Positions 1 to 8,684 are shown, numbered from the stretch's first letter. The stretch is DNA of 64,000 nucleotides from an uncultured Flavobacteriaceae bacterium (GCA_947500445.1 CANMSB010000001.1:124001-188000); one strand, 5' to 3'. Made by a program: numbers and translations. The notes: generated by a model from the sequence alone, not told the origin.

Positions 1-1415
1 TTTTTCCTTGCCGGCCAGGGAAGGGGTGATCAGGGCAATGGGTTGCGGGATTCCGGTTCCTACGATACATATTTGGTCGATGTCGGTGTTTTTCGATAGT
101 GCAAGTTCTATGGGAGCGGGCGCAATGTATTTGCCCTTATCGGTCTTAAACTGGTCCTTCAATCGTCCCGTAATGGTAAGGTAACCGTCGTGGTCGTATT
201 CTCCCACATCCCCGGTCTTTAAAAAACCATCGCTCGTAAAGGTGGCCTTGGTAGCTTCGGGAGCTTCAAAATACCCGAGCAGCAAACAGTCGTTTTTTAT
301 ACATATTTCTCCTTCTGGCGACAGCTTCGTAAGCACTCCTTTTAGCGGTTTGCCCACACTGCCGATTTTGTTGGCCCCGGGCACATTGGTATGGGAAACG
401 ATACAATCCTCCGTCATCCCGTACATTTGGTTTACGGCAATGCCGAGTTTTGCGTACCAATGCAAAAGCGATTTTGCCATTGGTGCCGCCCCGGAAACGA
501 TAATACGGGCATCCCTTAACCCCAATTTTTTTCGTAACTTATTTTTAATTAGATTTTTAAGTAGAGGTATTTTAAGCAATACATTCAATTTTTTTGTGGA
601 AGTTGCTCCAGTATCTTTTCTTGGAATTTGGTCATGATCCGGGGTACGGCCCCAAAGGAATGGGGTTGGGCCGCCTCTAGGTCTCGTGCAAACGTATCCA
701 ACGATTCCGCAAAAAATATTTGTGCGCCCATAAACATTCCCCGCATTTCTACCCCTGCGCGTTCCGCAATATGGGACAACGGCAAATACGAAAATAGTTT
801 CGGATGTTCGGGAAGTGCTACCAAATCTACAAGCGCAGCGGCGCTCGTCATAAAATTACCTGCACTGTGCATAACGCCTTTTGGCTTTCCGGTAGTCCCT
901 GAGGTATAGATCAAGGTGGTCAGTTCCTCTGGTTTTTGTTGATGGTGATTCGTTAGGGGTGGATGTTGCTCCAAAAGCCCTTCCCATAAAAGTGCGGTAG
1001 TATGGCCGTAAGCAGCTACCCCGATTTTGGTTATGCCCGATATACCGGCTTCTTGCGACTCAAAATCATCCAACTTCCCGATAAAAATGGCCTTGGCATG
1101 GCTTAATTGTAGAATTTGCGCAATGGAATCCGCGTTCAACGTAGGATATATGGGTACGGAAACATGCCCTGCCATCATAATGGCCAGGTCCGCCATAAAC
1201 CAATGCGAGCAGTTTTTGGAGAGTAGGGCGATCTGGCTACTTGGTGGTAGGTCGAGCGCAATGATCGCCGATGCTATTTTTCTCGCCTCTAGTCCCGCTT
1301 CGCCATACGTATGTTCGGTGTACGTTCCGTTGACCGGTTGGCGCAGAAAAATACGGTCCGCATCATTCTGTTCCCAGTAAAAAAAGGCTTCCAATGGAGT
1401 GTTGAAATTGGGCAT
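1..1415 (-). pseudogene. Frameshifted AMP-dependent acyl-CoA synthetase (long-chain type), 3' end outside window
   Basis: ATP-dependent activation of a fatty acid to acyl-CoA is the expected role. The reading frame starting at 1415 gives 276 residues with the adenylate-forming P-loop motif YTSGTTGKPKG, then stops at 585 just after LEQLPQKN. Reading one frame over from about 588 down to base 1 restores the rest of the family: ARIIVSGAAPM, YGMTEDCIVSHTN, the LKTGDVGEYDHDGY loop and the C-terminal lysine motif DKGKYIAPAPIE. The break falls in a run of seven A on the coding strand (589-595); eight would keep the frame. The gene is therefore either a recent pseudogene or intact with a base-calling error. 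The C-terminus lies beyond the left edge. A second, intact ligase at 60273-62045 may cover for it. Confidence 0.88.
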
Positions 1416-1802
1416 ATAAGGCTGTTATTGATTTTATTAAAGATACTCATTTTAGGTGAAGGTTTATCCTTTGACGGTAAGCTGCATTTCTTGTTTGGGG
1501 GCTTTGCGGACCGTGATTTAAAAACGATGGCCTTTCCTTGGGCGTGTTATCCGGTGTTCTTTTCCCATGGTGCCCGCCCGGATTACGGTTCAGTATCCGA
1601 AAACGACAATTGGGTAGTTTTTTTTCCGTTGCATATCCATCAAACCCCATTTTTGTGGTTGAACAATAAAATGACGGGGCGCAGCGGTAGTTTCTGGTCG
1701 AGCTGCTGTTCGGGGATTTTCCTACCTTTATCCTTGGTGTTAAAAGGGTATGGCCCTGCATAGCAAATAGCGTCGAATTTATAACAGAACGGAAAATTTA
1801 GG
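1416..1802. other. Intergenic stretch between divergent genes
   Basis: This 387-bp region separates the leftward acyl-CoA synthetase from the rightward sensor kinase operon, so it should hold both promoters. The open frames in it on either strand have no recognisable domain and look like chance. A TACCTTTA resembling a Bacteroidota -7 box lies near 1723, about 70 bp before the kinase start, without a convincing partner box. Confidence 0.5.
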
Positions 1803-3140
1803 ATGATCGATTACAAAAAGCATTTGAAAAATGGGATTATAGTGGCTTTTTCCCTGTATTTGGTTTTTTTGATGGTCAACTTTTTCCTAGGCAGGTTCGA
1901 CGACGGGATAACGGCCTATTATTTATGGACCAGTTTTTGGGAAAATTTTGTTTTCTCCATGCTGCTTTTCGTCACCAATACCATTTGGTTCGAATATGTG
2001 ACACGGAAATACAAGAAAACGTTGTTTCGGCCGAAACCGTTGACCACTGCTTTTTTCGGGCATGTGGTGGTTTCCATGTTGGGAATCTTTACCGCTCATA
2101 TCATCATCTATGTGGGTATTCACGAAAAGGATTTTGCAACGGTCCTTAAGGGTGGCAGTGCCGCCGATTATCTGATTTCGCTGACGACATCCATTGTGGT
2201 AGTCACTATTTTTTACGTGATTTGGTACTACAAAAACCGACAGGACCGGCGCGTAAAAGAACAGAAGATCATTGCCGGTGCGGCCTCTGCAAAATTCGAT
2301 GCCCTAAAAAACCAACTAGATCCCCATTTCTTGTTCAACAGTTTGAACGTGCTTACCAGTTTAATCGAGGAAGATCCCTATCAGGCACAAAAGTTCACCA
2401 CTTCCCTGAGTAAGGTATACCGTTACGTGCTGGAGCAAAAAAACAAGGAACTGGTTTCGGTAGATGAGGAATTGCGCTTTGCAAAAACCTACGTTCGCTT
2501 ATTAAAAATGCGTTTTGAGGATAGTATCGTGTTCGATATTCCCGAAATGGAAAACATACCGGAGGCGCATATTATACCATTGTCCTTGCAACTGTTGCTG
2601 GAAAATGCCGTGAAACATAACATCGTTATGAAAACAAAACCGTTGCATCTAAAGGTGTTCGCCGAAGAGGGCTATTTGGTGGTGTCGAACAATCTTCAGG
2701 AAAAACAAGTGGTTAAAAAGAGCAGTGGCGTAGGCCTTCAAAACATACGGCAACGATACGAACTGTTGACCGACCAAAAAGTAATCATTGATAAAACGGC
2801 ATCGGACTTTCAGGTACGGATCCCCATGTTGAAAAAGCAAGTATCCGCGGTGGAGGGTCAAAAAAACTACATCGAGGACAAGCGATACCATAAGGCCAAA
2901 GAGCGGGTAGCGGCGGTAAAAAGTTTTTATGGGAACCTGTTCAGTTTTTGTATCGTCATCCCGTTTTTAGCCTTTTTAAACTATAAGACCACCAGTTTTC
3001 CTTGGGTCATTTTCCCGATTTTGGGATGGGGCTATGGTTTGGCCGTGCATGGTTTGGAAGCGTACGGAATTCATCCGCTCTGGGGGAAAAAATGGGAAGA
3101 GCGCAAATTGCGGGAACTTATGGAGGACGAACACTTCTGA
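1803..3140 (+). CDS. LytS-type sensor histidine kinase with C-terminal 2TM domain
   Basis: Membrane sensor kinase of the His_kinase/LytS family, expected to phosphorylate the LytTR regulator at the end of the same operon. Residues 1-150 carry four predicted membrane helices (about 11-30, 45-62, 82-105, 125-146). The phosphoacceptor motif DPHFLFNSLN follows, with His175, and then an ATPase region with LLLENAVKHN and GVGLQNIRQRY. Unusually, the last 88 residues (about 358-445) form a 2TM domain: a basic KAKERVAAVKSFY helix, two membrane helices, and the ending GKKWEERKLRELMED. The three following genes encode the same domain alone. The ATG at 1803 is directly preceded by AGG. The ligand is unknown. 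Confidence 0.9.
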   Translation: MIDYKKHLKNGIIVAFSLYLVFLMVNFFLGRFDDGITAYYLWTSFWENFVFSMLLFVTNTIWFEYVTRKYKKTLFRPKPLTTAFFGHVVVSMLGIFTAHIIIYVGIHEKDFATVLKGGSAADYLISLTTSIVVVTIFYVIWYYKNRQDRRVKEQKIIAGAASAKFDALKNQLDPHFLFNSLNVLTSLIEEDPYQAQKFTTSLSKVYRYVLEQKNKELVSVDEELRFAKTYVRLLKMRFEDSIVFDIPEMENIPEAHIIPLSLQLLLENAVKHNIVMKTKPLHLKVFAEEGYLVVSNNLQEKQVVKKSSGVGLQNIRQRYELLTDQKVIIDKTASDFQVRIPMLKKQVSAVEGQKNYIEDKRYHKAKERVAAVKSFYGNLFSFCIVIPFLAFLNYKTTSFPWVIFPILGWGYGLAVHGLEAYGIHPLWGKKWEERKLRELMEDEHF

Positions 3141-3266
3141 GCAATTTTAAAGTAGGATCGTATCCATATTACGGTTCGTCCCCAAAAAAATACAGTTCGG
3201 AACACCTTTCTTTAAAACCGTTTAAAGCGTTCCGATATTTGTACCAAATAATAAAATCATAGAAGT

Positions 3267-3578
3267 ATGAACTTTTTGGAAAACGATGATGCTAAATACA
3301 TGCGGGCAAAGGAACGTGTTGCTTTGATCAAAAAGTTCTACACCAGTGTATTGTCGTACATCGTGGTCATTTCATTTTTGGCCTATTTGAATTACGAGGG
3401 CAACAAGTGGGGTTATGCCTGGTTTCTTTGGCCGGCCCTAGGTTGGGGTATCGGCCTGTTGTTCCAAGGTGCAAAAGCTTTCGGTTGGAATCCGTTTTTT
3501 GGAAAGCAATGGGAGGAACGTAAAATGAAAGAATTCATGGAGGACGATCGCTCATCCGATCGATGGAAACAACAATAA
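3267..3578 (+). CDS. 2TM domain-containing small membrane protein (first of three)
   Basis: This 103-residue protein consists almost entirely of a 2TM domain. It has the amphipathic N-terminal helix AKERVALIKKFYTSVLSYIVV, a second hydrophobic stretch around residues 52-70 (WPALGWGIGLLFQGAKAF), and the conserved end GKQWEERKMKEFMED. It is closely similar to the C-terminus of the kinase encoded 126 bp upstream, which suggests duplication from, or fusion into, the kinase. No catalytic residues are visible. The inferred role is assembly with the kinase or regulation of it in the inner membrane. Confidence 0.85.
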   Translation: MNFLENDDAKYMRAKERVALIKKFYTSVLSYIVVISFLAYLNYEGNKWGYAWFLWPALGWGIGLLFQGAKAFGWNPFFGKQWEERKMKEFMEDDRSSDRWKQQ

Positions 3579-3596
3579 CGACTAAAAAGAAAAAGC

Positions 3597-3941
3597 ATGG
3601 AGACTAAGGAAGCTAAAGCACGGGAAAAAGTAAGGGCGCTAAAACGATTTTATACCCATTTTACCGCCTATGTTATCGTAAATTCGTTTATTACGGTAAC
3701 CAAAATATTCACTCATTTGAGGAATGGGGAATCCCTTACGGATGCCTTTTGGGACATGGGAACATTTTTCGTTTGGCTCGCTTGGGGGGTCGGTTTGGCA
3801 TTTCATGCCGCAAATACATTCGATTATATGATTTTTGGTAAAAATTGGGAAGATAGGCAGATGAGGAAGTTTATGGAAAAAGAAGATCGGGTGCAGGAAA
3901 GCCCTAACTATACATTTCGGATAGGCGATGGCAAAGACTAA
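3597..3941 (+). CDS. 2TM domain-containing small membrane protein (second)
   Basis: This 114-residue protein has the 2TM layout: KAREKVRALKRFYTHFTAYVIVN, a loop, a second membrane helix WLAWGVGLAFHAANTFD, and the ending GKNWEDRQMRKFMEKED. It diverges more from the kinase copy than its neighbour at 3267 does. It starts 18 bp after the previous gene, and its 3' end overlaps the start of the next gene by 14 bp, so translation is probably coupled. The function is unknown. The basic cytoplasmic N-terminus and the charged C-terminal helix are the likely interaction surfaces. Confidence 0.84.
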   Translation: METKEAKAREKVRALKRFYTHFTAYVIVNSFITVTKIFTHLRNGESLTDAFWDMGTFFVWLAWGVGLAFHAANTFDYMIFGKNWEDRQMRKFMEKEDRVQESPNYTFRIGDGKD

Positions 3942-4266
3942 AAAACTGACCAAATTGGAGCGGGCCAAGAAACGCGTAAAGCAACTTCGCCGTTTTTACA
4001 GGCATGTCTTGCTCTATGTACTGGTCAACCTAATGTTGTTCGTGTTTCAGAGCCGTATTACGGTAATATTGGTCAGCAAAGAGGCCTTGGGTAATCCGGA
4101 CATACTAAAACCCGTCGATTGGGACCTTTTTGGCACTCCGATCGTATGGGGTGCGGTGCTGCTTTTGCACGCGCTTAAAGTGTACATCGGCGTTCCCGCA
4201 TTCGGCAAAAAGTGGGAAGAACGACAGATAAGGAAATATATGGAGAAAGAGGGGGGCGATATATAG
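3928..4266 (+). CDS. 2TM domain-containing small membrane protein (third)
   Basis: This 112-residue protein is the third stand-alone 2TM protein of the operon. A lysine-rich start (KTKKLTKLERAKKRVKQLRRFYRHV) leads into a membrane helix (residues about 30-46), a longer loop than in the sister proteins, a second helix (WGAVLLLHALKVY), and the conserved tail FGKKWEERQIRKYMEKE. The start at 3928 lies inside the preceding gene (14-bp overlap). The response regulator follows after 45 bp. Confidence 0.84.
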   Translation: MAKTKKLTKLERAKKRVKQLRRFYRHVLLYVLVNLMLFVFQSRITVILVSKEALGNPDILKPVDWDLFGTPIVWGAVLLLHALKVYIGVPAFGKKWEERQIRKYMEKEGGDI

Positions 4267-4311
4267 GTTGCCCGCGCTATTATATACGTGTCCCGACCTA
4301 AAAAATAACAA

Positions 4312-5067
4312 ATGAAAACAATAATAATAGAAGATGAAAAGCCGTCCGCAAGACGACTGGGAAGACTGTTGGAGGAATTGAACGTGCCCGTATCGGCCAT
4401 GCTGCACTCCATAGAAGAAGCGATTGCCTGGTTTGGCGATAATGCGCACCCAGACCTGATTTTTTTGGACATTCAACTTTCTGATGGGCTTTCCTTTGAA
4501 ATTTTTGAGCAAGTAGATGTGCGGAGTGCCATCATCTTTACCACGGCCTATGACGAGTACGCGTTACAGGCCTTTAAGTTGAACAGTATCGACTACCTTC
4601 TAAAACCTATCGATGACGAGGAGTTGGAGATGGCCGTAAAAAAATATCGGGACTTTAAACCGGAAACCCAAAAAATGGCCCTGGATTTTGATGACATTAA
4701 AAAACTGCTGGTAAACCCATTGGAGCGAGAGTATAAAAAACGATTTACGGCTAGGGTAGGGCAGCACTTAAAAATCATTAATGCAGATGAGGTCGAGTGT
4801 TTTTATAGCGAGAACAAAGGTACCTATGCCGCCACCTCAGATGGCAGGAACTATCTTTTGGAAACGACCTTGGAAGGATTGGAAACAGAGTTGGAGCCCA
4901 AAACGTTTTTTCGGGTAAGCCGTAAATTTTACATCAACATCGAGCACATCAAAGACATCGTTTCATATACCAATTCAAGACTTCAAATAAAGCTTAACCG
5001 GTTTTCCGACCAAGAAATCATCGTGAGTAGGGAGCGTGTAAAAGACTTTAAGTTGTGGTTGGAGTAA
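4312..5067 (+). CDS. LytTR-family response regulator
   Basis: Two-component transcription factor of 251 residues. The receiver domain (1-115) has the acidic pair Glu7/Asp8, the phosphoacceptor Asp53 in LIFLDIQLSDG, TTAYDEYALQAF and Lys104 in YLLKPID. The LytTR DNA-binding domain (about 145-250) shows the typical FTARVGQHLKII, GTYAATSDGRNYLLETTLEGLE and FFRVSRKFYINIEHI blocks. It closes an operon with the LytS-type kinase and three 2TM proteins and is the obvious phosphotransfer partner. LytTR proteins bind paired direct repeats; no target site was identified here. The ATG at 4312 fits the start of the receiver fold exactly. Confidence 0.93.
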   Translation: MKTIIIEDEKPSARRLGRLLEELNVPVSAMLHSIEEAIAWFGDNAHPDLIFLDIQLSDGLSFEIFEQVDVRSAIIFTTAYDEYALQAFKLNSIDYLLKPIDDEELEMAVKKYRDFKPETQKMALDFDDIKKLLVNPLEREYKKRFTARVGQHLKIINADEVECFYSENKGTYAATSDGRNYLLETTLEGLETELEPKTFFRVSRKFYINIEHIKDIVSYTNSRLQIKLNRFSDQEIIVSRERVKDFKLWLE

Positions 5068-5148
5068 TGAATATTAAAAATCTGAATGTTAACGTATTGA
5101 GATAAGCAATAGATTTTCCTTATAGCGCCTGTTTTATCAGAAATCGGA

Positions 5149-6336
5149 TTATTTTTCGATGCGATTGTCATCGAAAGACGATGGTAATAATTTAGGAATG
5201 AGTTTGATGAAAATGGGAAGTAGCACGGCCCCGCCCGGTAATATGAAAATGGCCAAAGACGGAATACTCTTGAAAATATCCAGCAGTTGATGCTGCATTT
5301 TTTTGCGTTCGTCGGGGGTTAATTCCTTGATTGTGGATTTTGATATCAAGGAAACCAACTCTTTACTTTCCGAAAGTTCTTTTTGCAGTCTTTTGCTATT
5401 TCTTAAAATCAACTTATTTACAATTTTCGACATGCTATCGTAAAACTGTAATGCTAGGTTTTGATCTTTTAAAAATGGTATCGTATCGGCATTTTTATGG
5501 AAAAAGTAGGTGACCTCTTCAAGCGCCAAGGCAATCTGCTTGTTTTGGAACCCCAGATCGTTACCGATGCCGAAAATAAAGTCCGATTCTTGATATTCCA
5601 AAGAATGGTCTTCCCATACCGATAGGCAAGCGATATCCAAAAAATACTGATTTTCAAGGGGCGTTTTGTTCTTTAGCAATCGTTCCCGGTACGAACCGTC
5701 AAAATGTTGCGCACTACCGTCGATAAAGGTGAGGGATGCCTCGAACAGCTGGGCCAATTTCTTATCGTTTTTATTTTTTTCCTTTGAATGCAATGCATGA
5801 TAGGTAACGTTGATTGCCAAATATTCCAAGGTCTGGGCATATTGATATATGCCTTCAGAATGCTTTAAATAGCGCTTGAACAACAACACATCAATAAACA
5901 ACAGCGAGTTGGTAATGATGCTATTGAACGTTTTGCTGATAACGTTGTCATCCAAATACACTCTGGATTCTATTAGTTTTTCCAGTTGCGTAGAAGTCTT
6001 TTTTTCAACAAAAAGACTGGCCAGAAAAGAGATTTGGTTTACTCTGAGCTCCTGATAGAAGGCGAATATGACCTCTAAAAAAATGGTAAAATCATTTTCC
6101 CCTTTTTCTAAGCGATACGTATAGTAAAGCGCCGTGAGCAGATTGAGTTTTGCCTTTTCATCTTCGGAAAGGGAATGTGCCGTTTCAATAAATTTGGGGA
6201 TATCGGTATTGATACCGTACACAAAACCCGTTTTTTTGAGTCCTTGATAAAGGTCGGTAACGTCCTTATAGTGGTTTGGTCGGTCTTGTACCTCAGATCC
6301 AAACTTGGTGATCCATCCTGGGGCCGAAGGGTTCAT
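5149..6336 (-). CDS. LETM1-related biofilm-associated protein
   Basis: This 395-residue protein matches the LETM1-related biofilm-associated family known from flavobacteria. Most of it is alpha-helical and TerB-like (MNPSAPGWITKFG at the start, then repeated leucine-rich helices). The last 60 residues carry the LETM1-like stretch: ELTPDERKKMQHQLLDIFKSIPS followed by the hydrophobic segment LAIFILPGGAVLLPIFIKLIP. It probably sits at or in the inner membrane through this C-terminal segment. It stands alone, convergent with the LytTR regulator gene. Its biochemical activity is not established. The assignment rests on the start and end motifs. Confidence 0.75.
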   Translation of the reverse strand: MNPSAPGWITKFGSEVQDRPNHYKDVTDLYQGLKKTGFVYGINTDIPKFIETAHSLSEDEKAKLNLLTALYYTYRLEKGENDFTIFLEVIFAFYQELRVNQISFLASLFVEKKTSTQLEKLIESRVYLDDNVISKTFNSIITNSLLFIDVLLFKRYLKHSEGIYQYAQTLEYLAINVTYHALHSKEKNKNDKKLAQLFEASLTFIDGSAQHFDGSYRERLLKNKTPLENQYFLDIACLSVWEDHSLEYQESDFIFGIGNDLGFQNKQIALALEEVTYFFHKNADTIPFLKDQNLALQFYDSMSKIVNKLILRNSKRLQKELSESKELVSLISKSTIKELTPDERKKMQHQLLDIFKSIPSLAIFILPGGAVLLPIFIKLIPKLLPSSFDDNRIEK

Positions 6337-6553
6337 GTAATGCTACTATTTGTAATCAAAGTAAGACAAATATGTTGAGCTTACCTAGCAAAATACCAGA
6401 TTTACCAATGGCGGTAACCCGGACAACCGGGTACTGTTTAGCTATCCGTTCTCATAAATAAATCGCAGAATTCCCAATGCGAAACAGCAGTCGGACTCGT
6501 TTTTGGTCGGCAGGCGAAATACGGTTTTGGAAAACTATTTAACGGCTTTTTTC

Positions 6554-6583
6554 TTGTTAATCTATTAAAAATCTTTAATTTTC
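6554..6583 (+). promoter_or_regulatory. Candidate promoter for the PLA2-like lipoprotein gene
   Basis: TTG at 6554-6556 and TAATTTTC at 6576-6583 are spaced 19 bp apart, close to the Bacteroidota pattern TTTG-N17-20-TAnnTTTG. The last base differs from consensus. The start codon follows 24 bp downstream. Confidence 0.35.
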
Positions 6584-6607
6584 AATACATTTTAAACCCC
6601 AAAAATC

Positions 6608-7408
6608 ATGAAAAATTATTTAAAAGTAGCAATCTTGCTATGTGGTATGCTTTTGTTCAATAACTGTGCTGACGATGGCACCGACCCCCAAGGAAGCACT
6701 ATTGGCCTCCATCGACAAAATGAAGATGTCTTTGCCGGAAAAATGGCCATTCAGGATACCGACATTGCCTACTCCGCCACAGCCACTGGAGAACTTACTT
6801 TCGATATCGATATTTTGCTGAATGAAAAAGAAATCAACGGTAAAGTAGATTATCGGAGCGAGTCTATTTCGGTAGATGGCCACGATTATGTGGTTTCCGA
6901 GGTGGAAAAGGAGTACCTCTTGGAAGTTGGCAAACACATTGCCGAATACCTGTTGGTCACCAAGGACGGTGATATCGAGCTGGTGGAATATTCCCTGCTC
7001 AGTTTGATCGAATATTGGGGAAAATCTCCCGAAAACTATACCTATGGTAAAAGAGAGGTCTATTCAAAGGACCCCCAAGCTGTGCTTAAAAGTAGAAATG
7101 AAGGTATTACCTGTATACGTAAAAACACCTTTGTGAACGCGGAGTACGACGATAGTAGGGGCAACCATGTCGATAATGTGGCCGTAGGTAGTAAGGCAAG
7201 GGAAAACTATGGATGCATGGGACGCTGCGGTGCGGATTGTGGTCGTTGGTGGATTCCGAGCGCATGGACCAAGGATTGCTTGGATCATGATCAATGCAGC
7301 AATGTAAACAATTCAAGTGGCGGAAGTAGCGATGCGAACTGTGGAGACGAGTTTGACGAAGCGTTGGACGATTATGTGTTCGGTGTTATTCGCGGATGTC
7401 GCGGTTGA
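6608..7408 (+). CDS. Lipoprotein with a phospholipase A2-like histidine-aspartate motif
   Basis: This 266-residue lipoprotein has signal peptide MKNYLKVAILLCGMLLFNNC, with the lipidated Cys at residue 20. Residues 21-165 match nothing I know. The C-terminal 70 residues are cysteine-rich and contain KDCLDHDQC, with His227 and Asp228 flanked by Cys224 and Cys230. This resembles the CxxHDxC active-site signature of secreted phospholipases A2. It is followed by NCGDEFDEALDDYV, where a second disulfide helix with an acidic partner would be expected, and preceded by YGCMGRCGADCG, which could be the calcium loop. A surface-anchored phospholipase is inferred, not shown; the motif could be a convergent cysteine-rich fold. 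Confidence 0.6.
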   Translation: MKNYLKVAILLCGMLLFNNCADDGTDPQGSTIGLHRQNEDVFAGKMAIQDTDIAYSATATGELTFDIDILLNEKEINGKVDYRSESISVDGHDYVVSEVEKEYLLEVGKHIAEYLLVTKDGDIELVEYSLLSLIEYWGKSPENYTYGKREVYSKDPQAVLKSRNEGITCIRKNTFVNAEYDDSRGNHVDNVAVGSKARENYGCMGRCGADCGRWWIPSAWTKDCLDHDQCSNVNNSSGGSSDANCGDEFDEALDDYVFGVIRGCRG

Positions 7409-7455
7409 TCTTCTTCTTCCGAAAATAACGGAGCCTTCTTGGTTTAAACGAAAAC

Positions 7456-7477
7456 ACTAAGAAACGGCACTCTTAGT
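7456..7477 (+). terminator. Weak hairpin after the PLA2-like gene
   Basis: ACTAAG (7456-7461) can pair with CTTAGT (7472-7477), with A-rich sequence before and TATTTTCC after. The stem is short, so this is only a possible terminator for the gene ending at 7408. Confidence 0.3.
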
Positions 7478-7667
7478 ATTTTCCTATCTTTTTTGGAACG
7501 CACTGAAATAAAATCACCGTAATATTGCATTAAAATGTAGGAAAATTGAAAAAGAAACATTACATTTAAGTATATTAAAGTTTTATTAAAATTCTGCAAT
7601 GCCCCAAGTGTTACGGAATTGATTACATTTTTTAATTGAACATTGTTCCACTAATCCCCCGAAAATT

Positions 7668-7790
7668 ATGGAATATACATTGCTCGTTACTTGGTTTTCA
7701 TTTATGTTTTTTATGGCGTACCGTCTGTTCGCCGCTAAAAAAGCGTTGAACAAGACATTGAACACAAAAAAGAAAACGGAATTTTCTTAA
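7668..7790 (+). CDS. Small single-span membrane protein (40 residues)
   Basis: A 40-codon frame starting at ATG 7668 and ending with TAA at 7790. The translation begins MEYTLLVTWFSFMFFMAYRL, a hydrophobic helix of about 17 residues, and continues into a lysine-rich tail (AAKKALNKTLNTKKKTEFS), the layout of small inner-membrane proteins with a cytoplasmic basic end. It is followed 45 bp later by a strong rho-independent terminator, which supports a real transcription unit. I recognise no family. Its shortness means it could be chance. Confidence 0.45.
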   Translation: MEYTLLVTWFSFMFFMAYRLFAAKKALNKTLNTKKKTEFS

Positions 7791-7828
7791 GCAATTGAGA
7801 AAAAGTGGACCAGGTTCACTTGAAAACA

Positions 7829-7865
7829 AAAAAAGGCTGCCGATGATATCGGCAGCCTTTTTTTT
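7829..7865. terminator. Strong bidirectional rho-independent terminator
   Basis: A perfect 10-bp stem, GGCTGCCGAT (7836-7845) with ATCGGCAGCC (7849-7858), has a 3-base loop. It is flanked by an A run on the left and a T run on the right, so it can terminate transcription in both directions: from the small gene at 7668 on + and from sodC at 8041 on -. Confidence 0.9.
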
Positions 7866-8040
7866 ATGTCAAACGTTTTAAAGCGATAGAATCCGCTTTA
7901 AACCAATTATGAAGTCATTCTAAATATGTATGGCTTAGCTATAGCGGCTAAAATGACCAAATAAAGGCACACCATTTGCTTTTGACGCGTAAAATATAAG
8001 TGCAAACGAATTCCTCATTCTTGGTGTTGTCCCTTTTCGC

Positions 8041-8640
8041 TTATTGGATAATTCCGGTACAACTTACCCTTTTTCCGGCAGCACCGCTGGGTTGGCTCTC
8101 ATAATCGTCTACCCCTTGATGAACGATTACCGCTTTACCTACAATGTTTTTGGTGGCATCGTCACAACCGATGCACCATTGGTCGGTTACAAACGTTTTT
8201 GTTGCCTTTCCTTCGGCATCGGCGGCAAAATTTCCAATGTCGCCCTTATGGTATCCCTCGGCCGCGCCCCATTTTCCATGAGGTTCTTTGGTAGGGTTCC
8301 AGTGGCCTCCCGTAGATTTGCCGTCCGCTGAGGAGCAATCGGCTTTTTCGTGTATGTGTATGGCATGTTCCCCCTCGGAAAGTCCGGAAAGCATTGCTAC
8401 CATTTTCACCGATCCATCCTCTTCCGTGAACGTTACCTCGCCCTCGACCGAACTATCGCTTTTAGGGCTCATGGCAAATGTGATGGTCTTTGGGGCCATC
8501 GCCTCTTCCGTTTCTTTTTTCATCTCATCGACTGCCGCTTCGGTTTCTTCCTTGGCATCCTCCATTCCCTTTTTCGCATCCTTGCACTGATATGAAAAAC
8601 CTGCTAATAGGACAAGGGTCAAAATTTGTAAACGCTTCAT
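8041..8640 (-). CDS. sodC: Superoxide dismutase, Cu/Zn family, exported
   Basis: This 199-residue enzyme dismutates superoxide to oxygen and hydrogen peroxide outside the cytoplasm. The N-terminus MKRLQILTLVLLAGFSYQC is a signal peptide with a possible lipidation Cys at 19, followed by an acidic-lysine linker (about 20-48). The catalytic part has the expected metal ligands: HAIHIHE (Cu), GGHWNP, EPHG, YHKGDIGN (the shared His and the Zn Asp), and VIVHQGVDDY, plus the arginine loop GKRVSC. It appears monocistronic. A TAATTTTG box on the minus strand (8684-8677) would place the transcript start about 30 bp before the ATG. Confidence 0.93.
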   Translation of the reverse strand: MKRLQILTLVLLAGFSYQCKDAKKGMEDAKEETEAAVDEMKKETEEAMAPKTITFAMSPKSDSSVEGEVTFTEEDGSVKMVAMLSGLSEGEHAIHIHEKADCSSADGKSTGGHWNPTKEPHGKWGAAEGYHKGDIGNFAADAEGKATKTFVTDQWCIGCDDATKNIVGKAVIVHQGVDDYESQPSGAAGKRVSCTGIIQ

Positions 8641-8676
8641 CTATGTATCTGTTTTTAAGTTGTTTTTAAAATTAAA

Positions 8677-8684
8677 CAAAATTA
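8677..8684 (-). promoter_or_regulatory. Candidate -7 box of the sodC promoter
   Basis: The minus strand reads TAATTTTG, which fits the Bacteroidota TAnnTTTG box, 36 bp before the sodC start. I see no good TTG partner at the usual distance upstream. Confidence 0.4.

Noticed and set aside
1447-1761. Open frame of 104 codons on the minus strand in the 1.4-1.8 kb gap
   Set aside because: The predicted protein has no recognisable domain, is rich in Arg, Asn, Pro and Ser without any fold signal, and starts without any support. It looks like chance.
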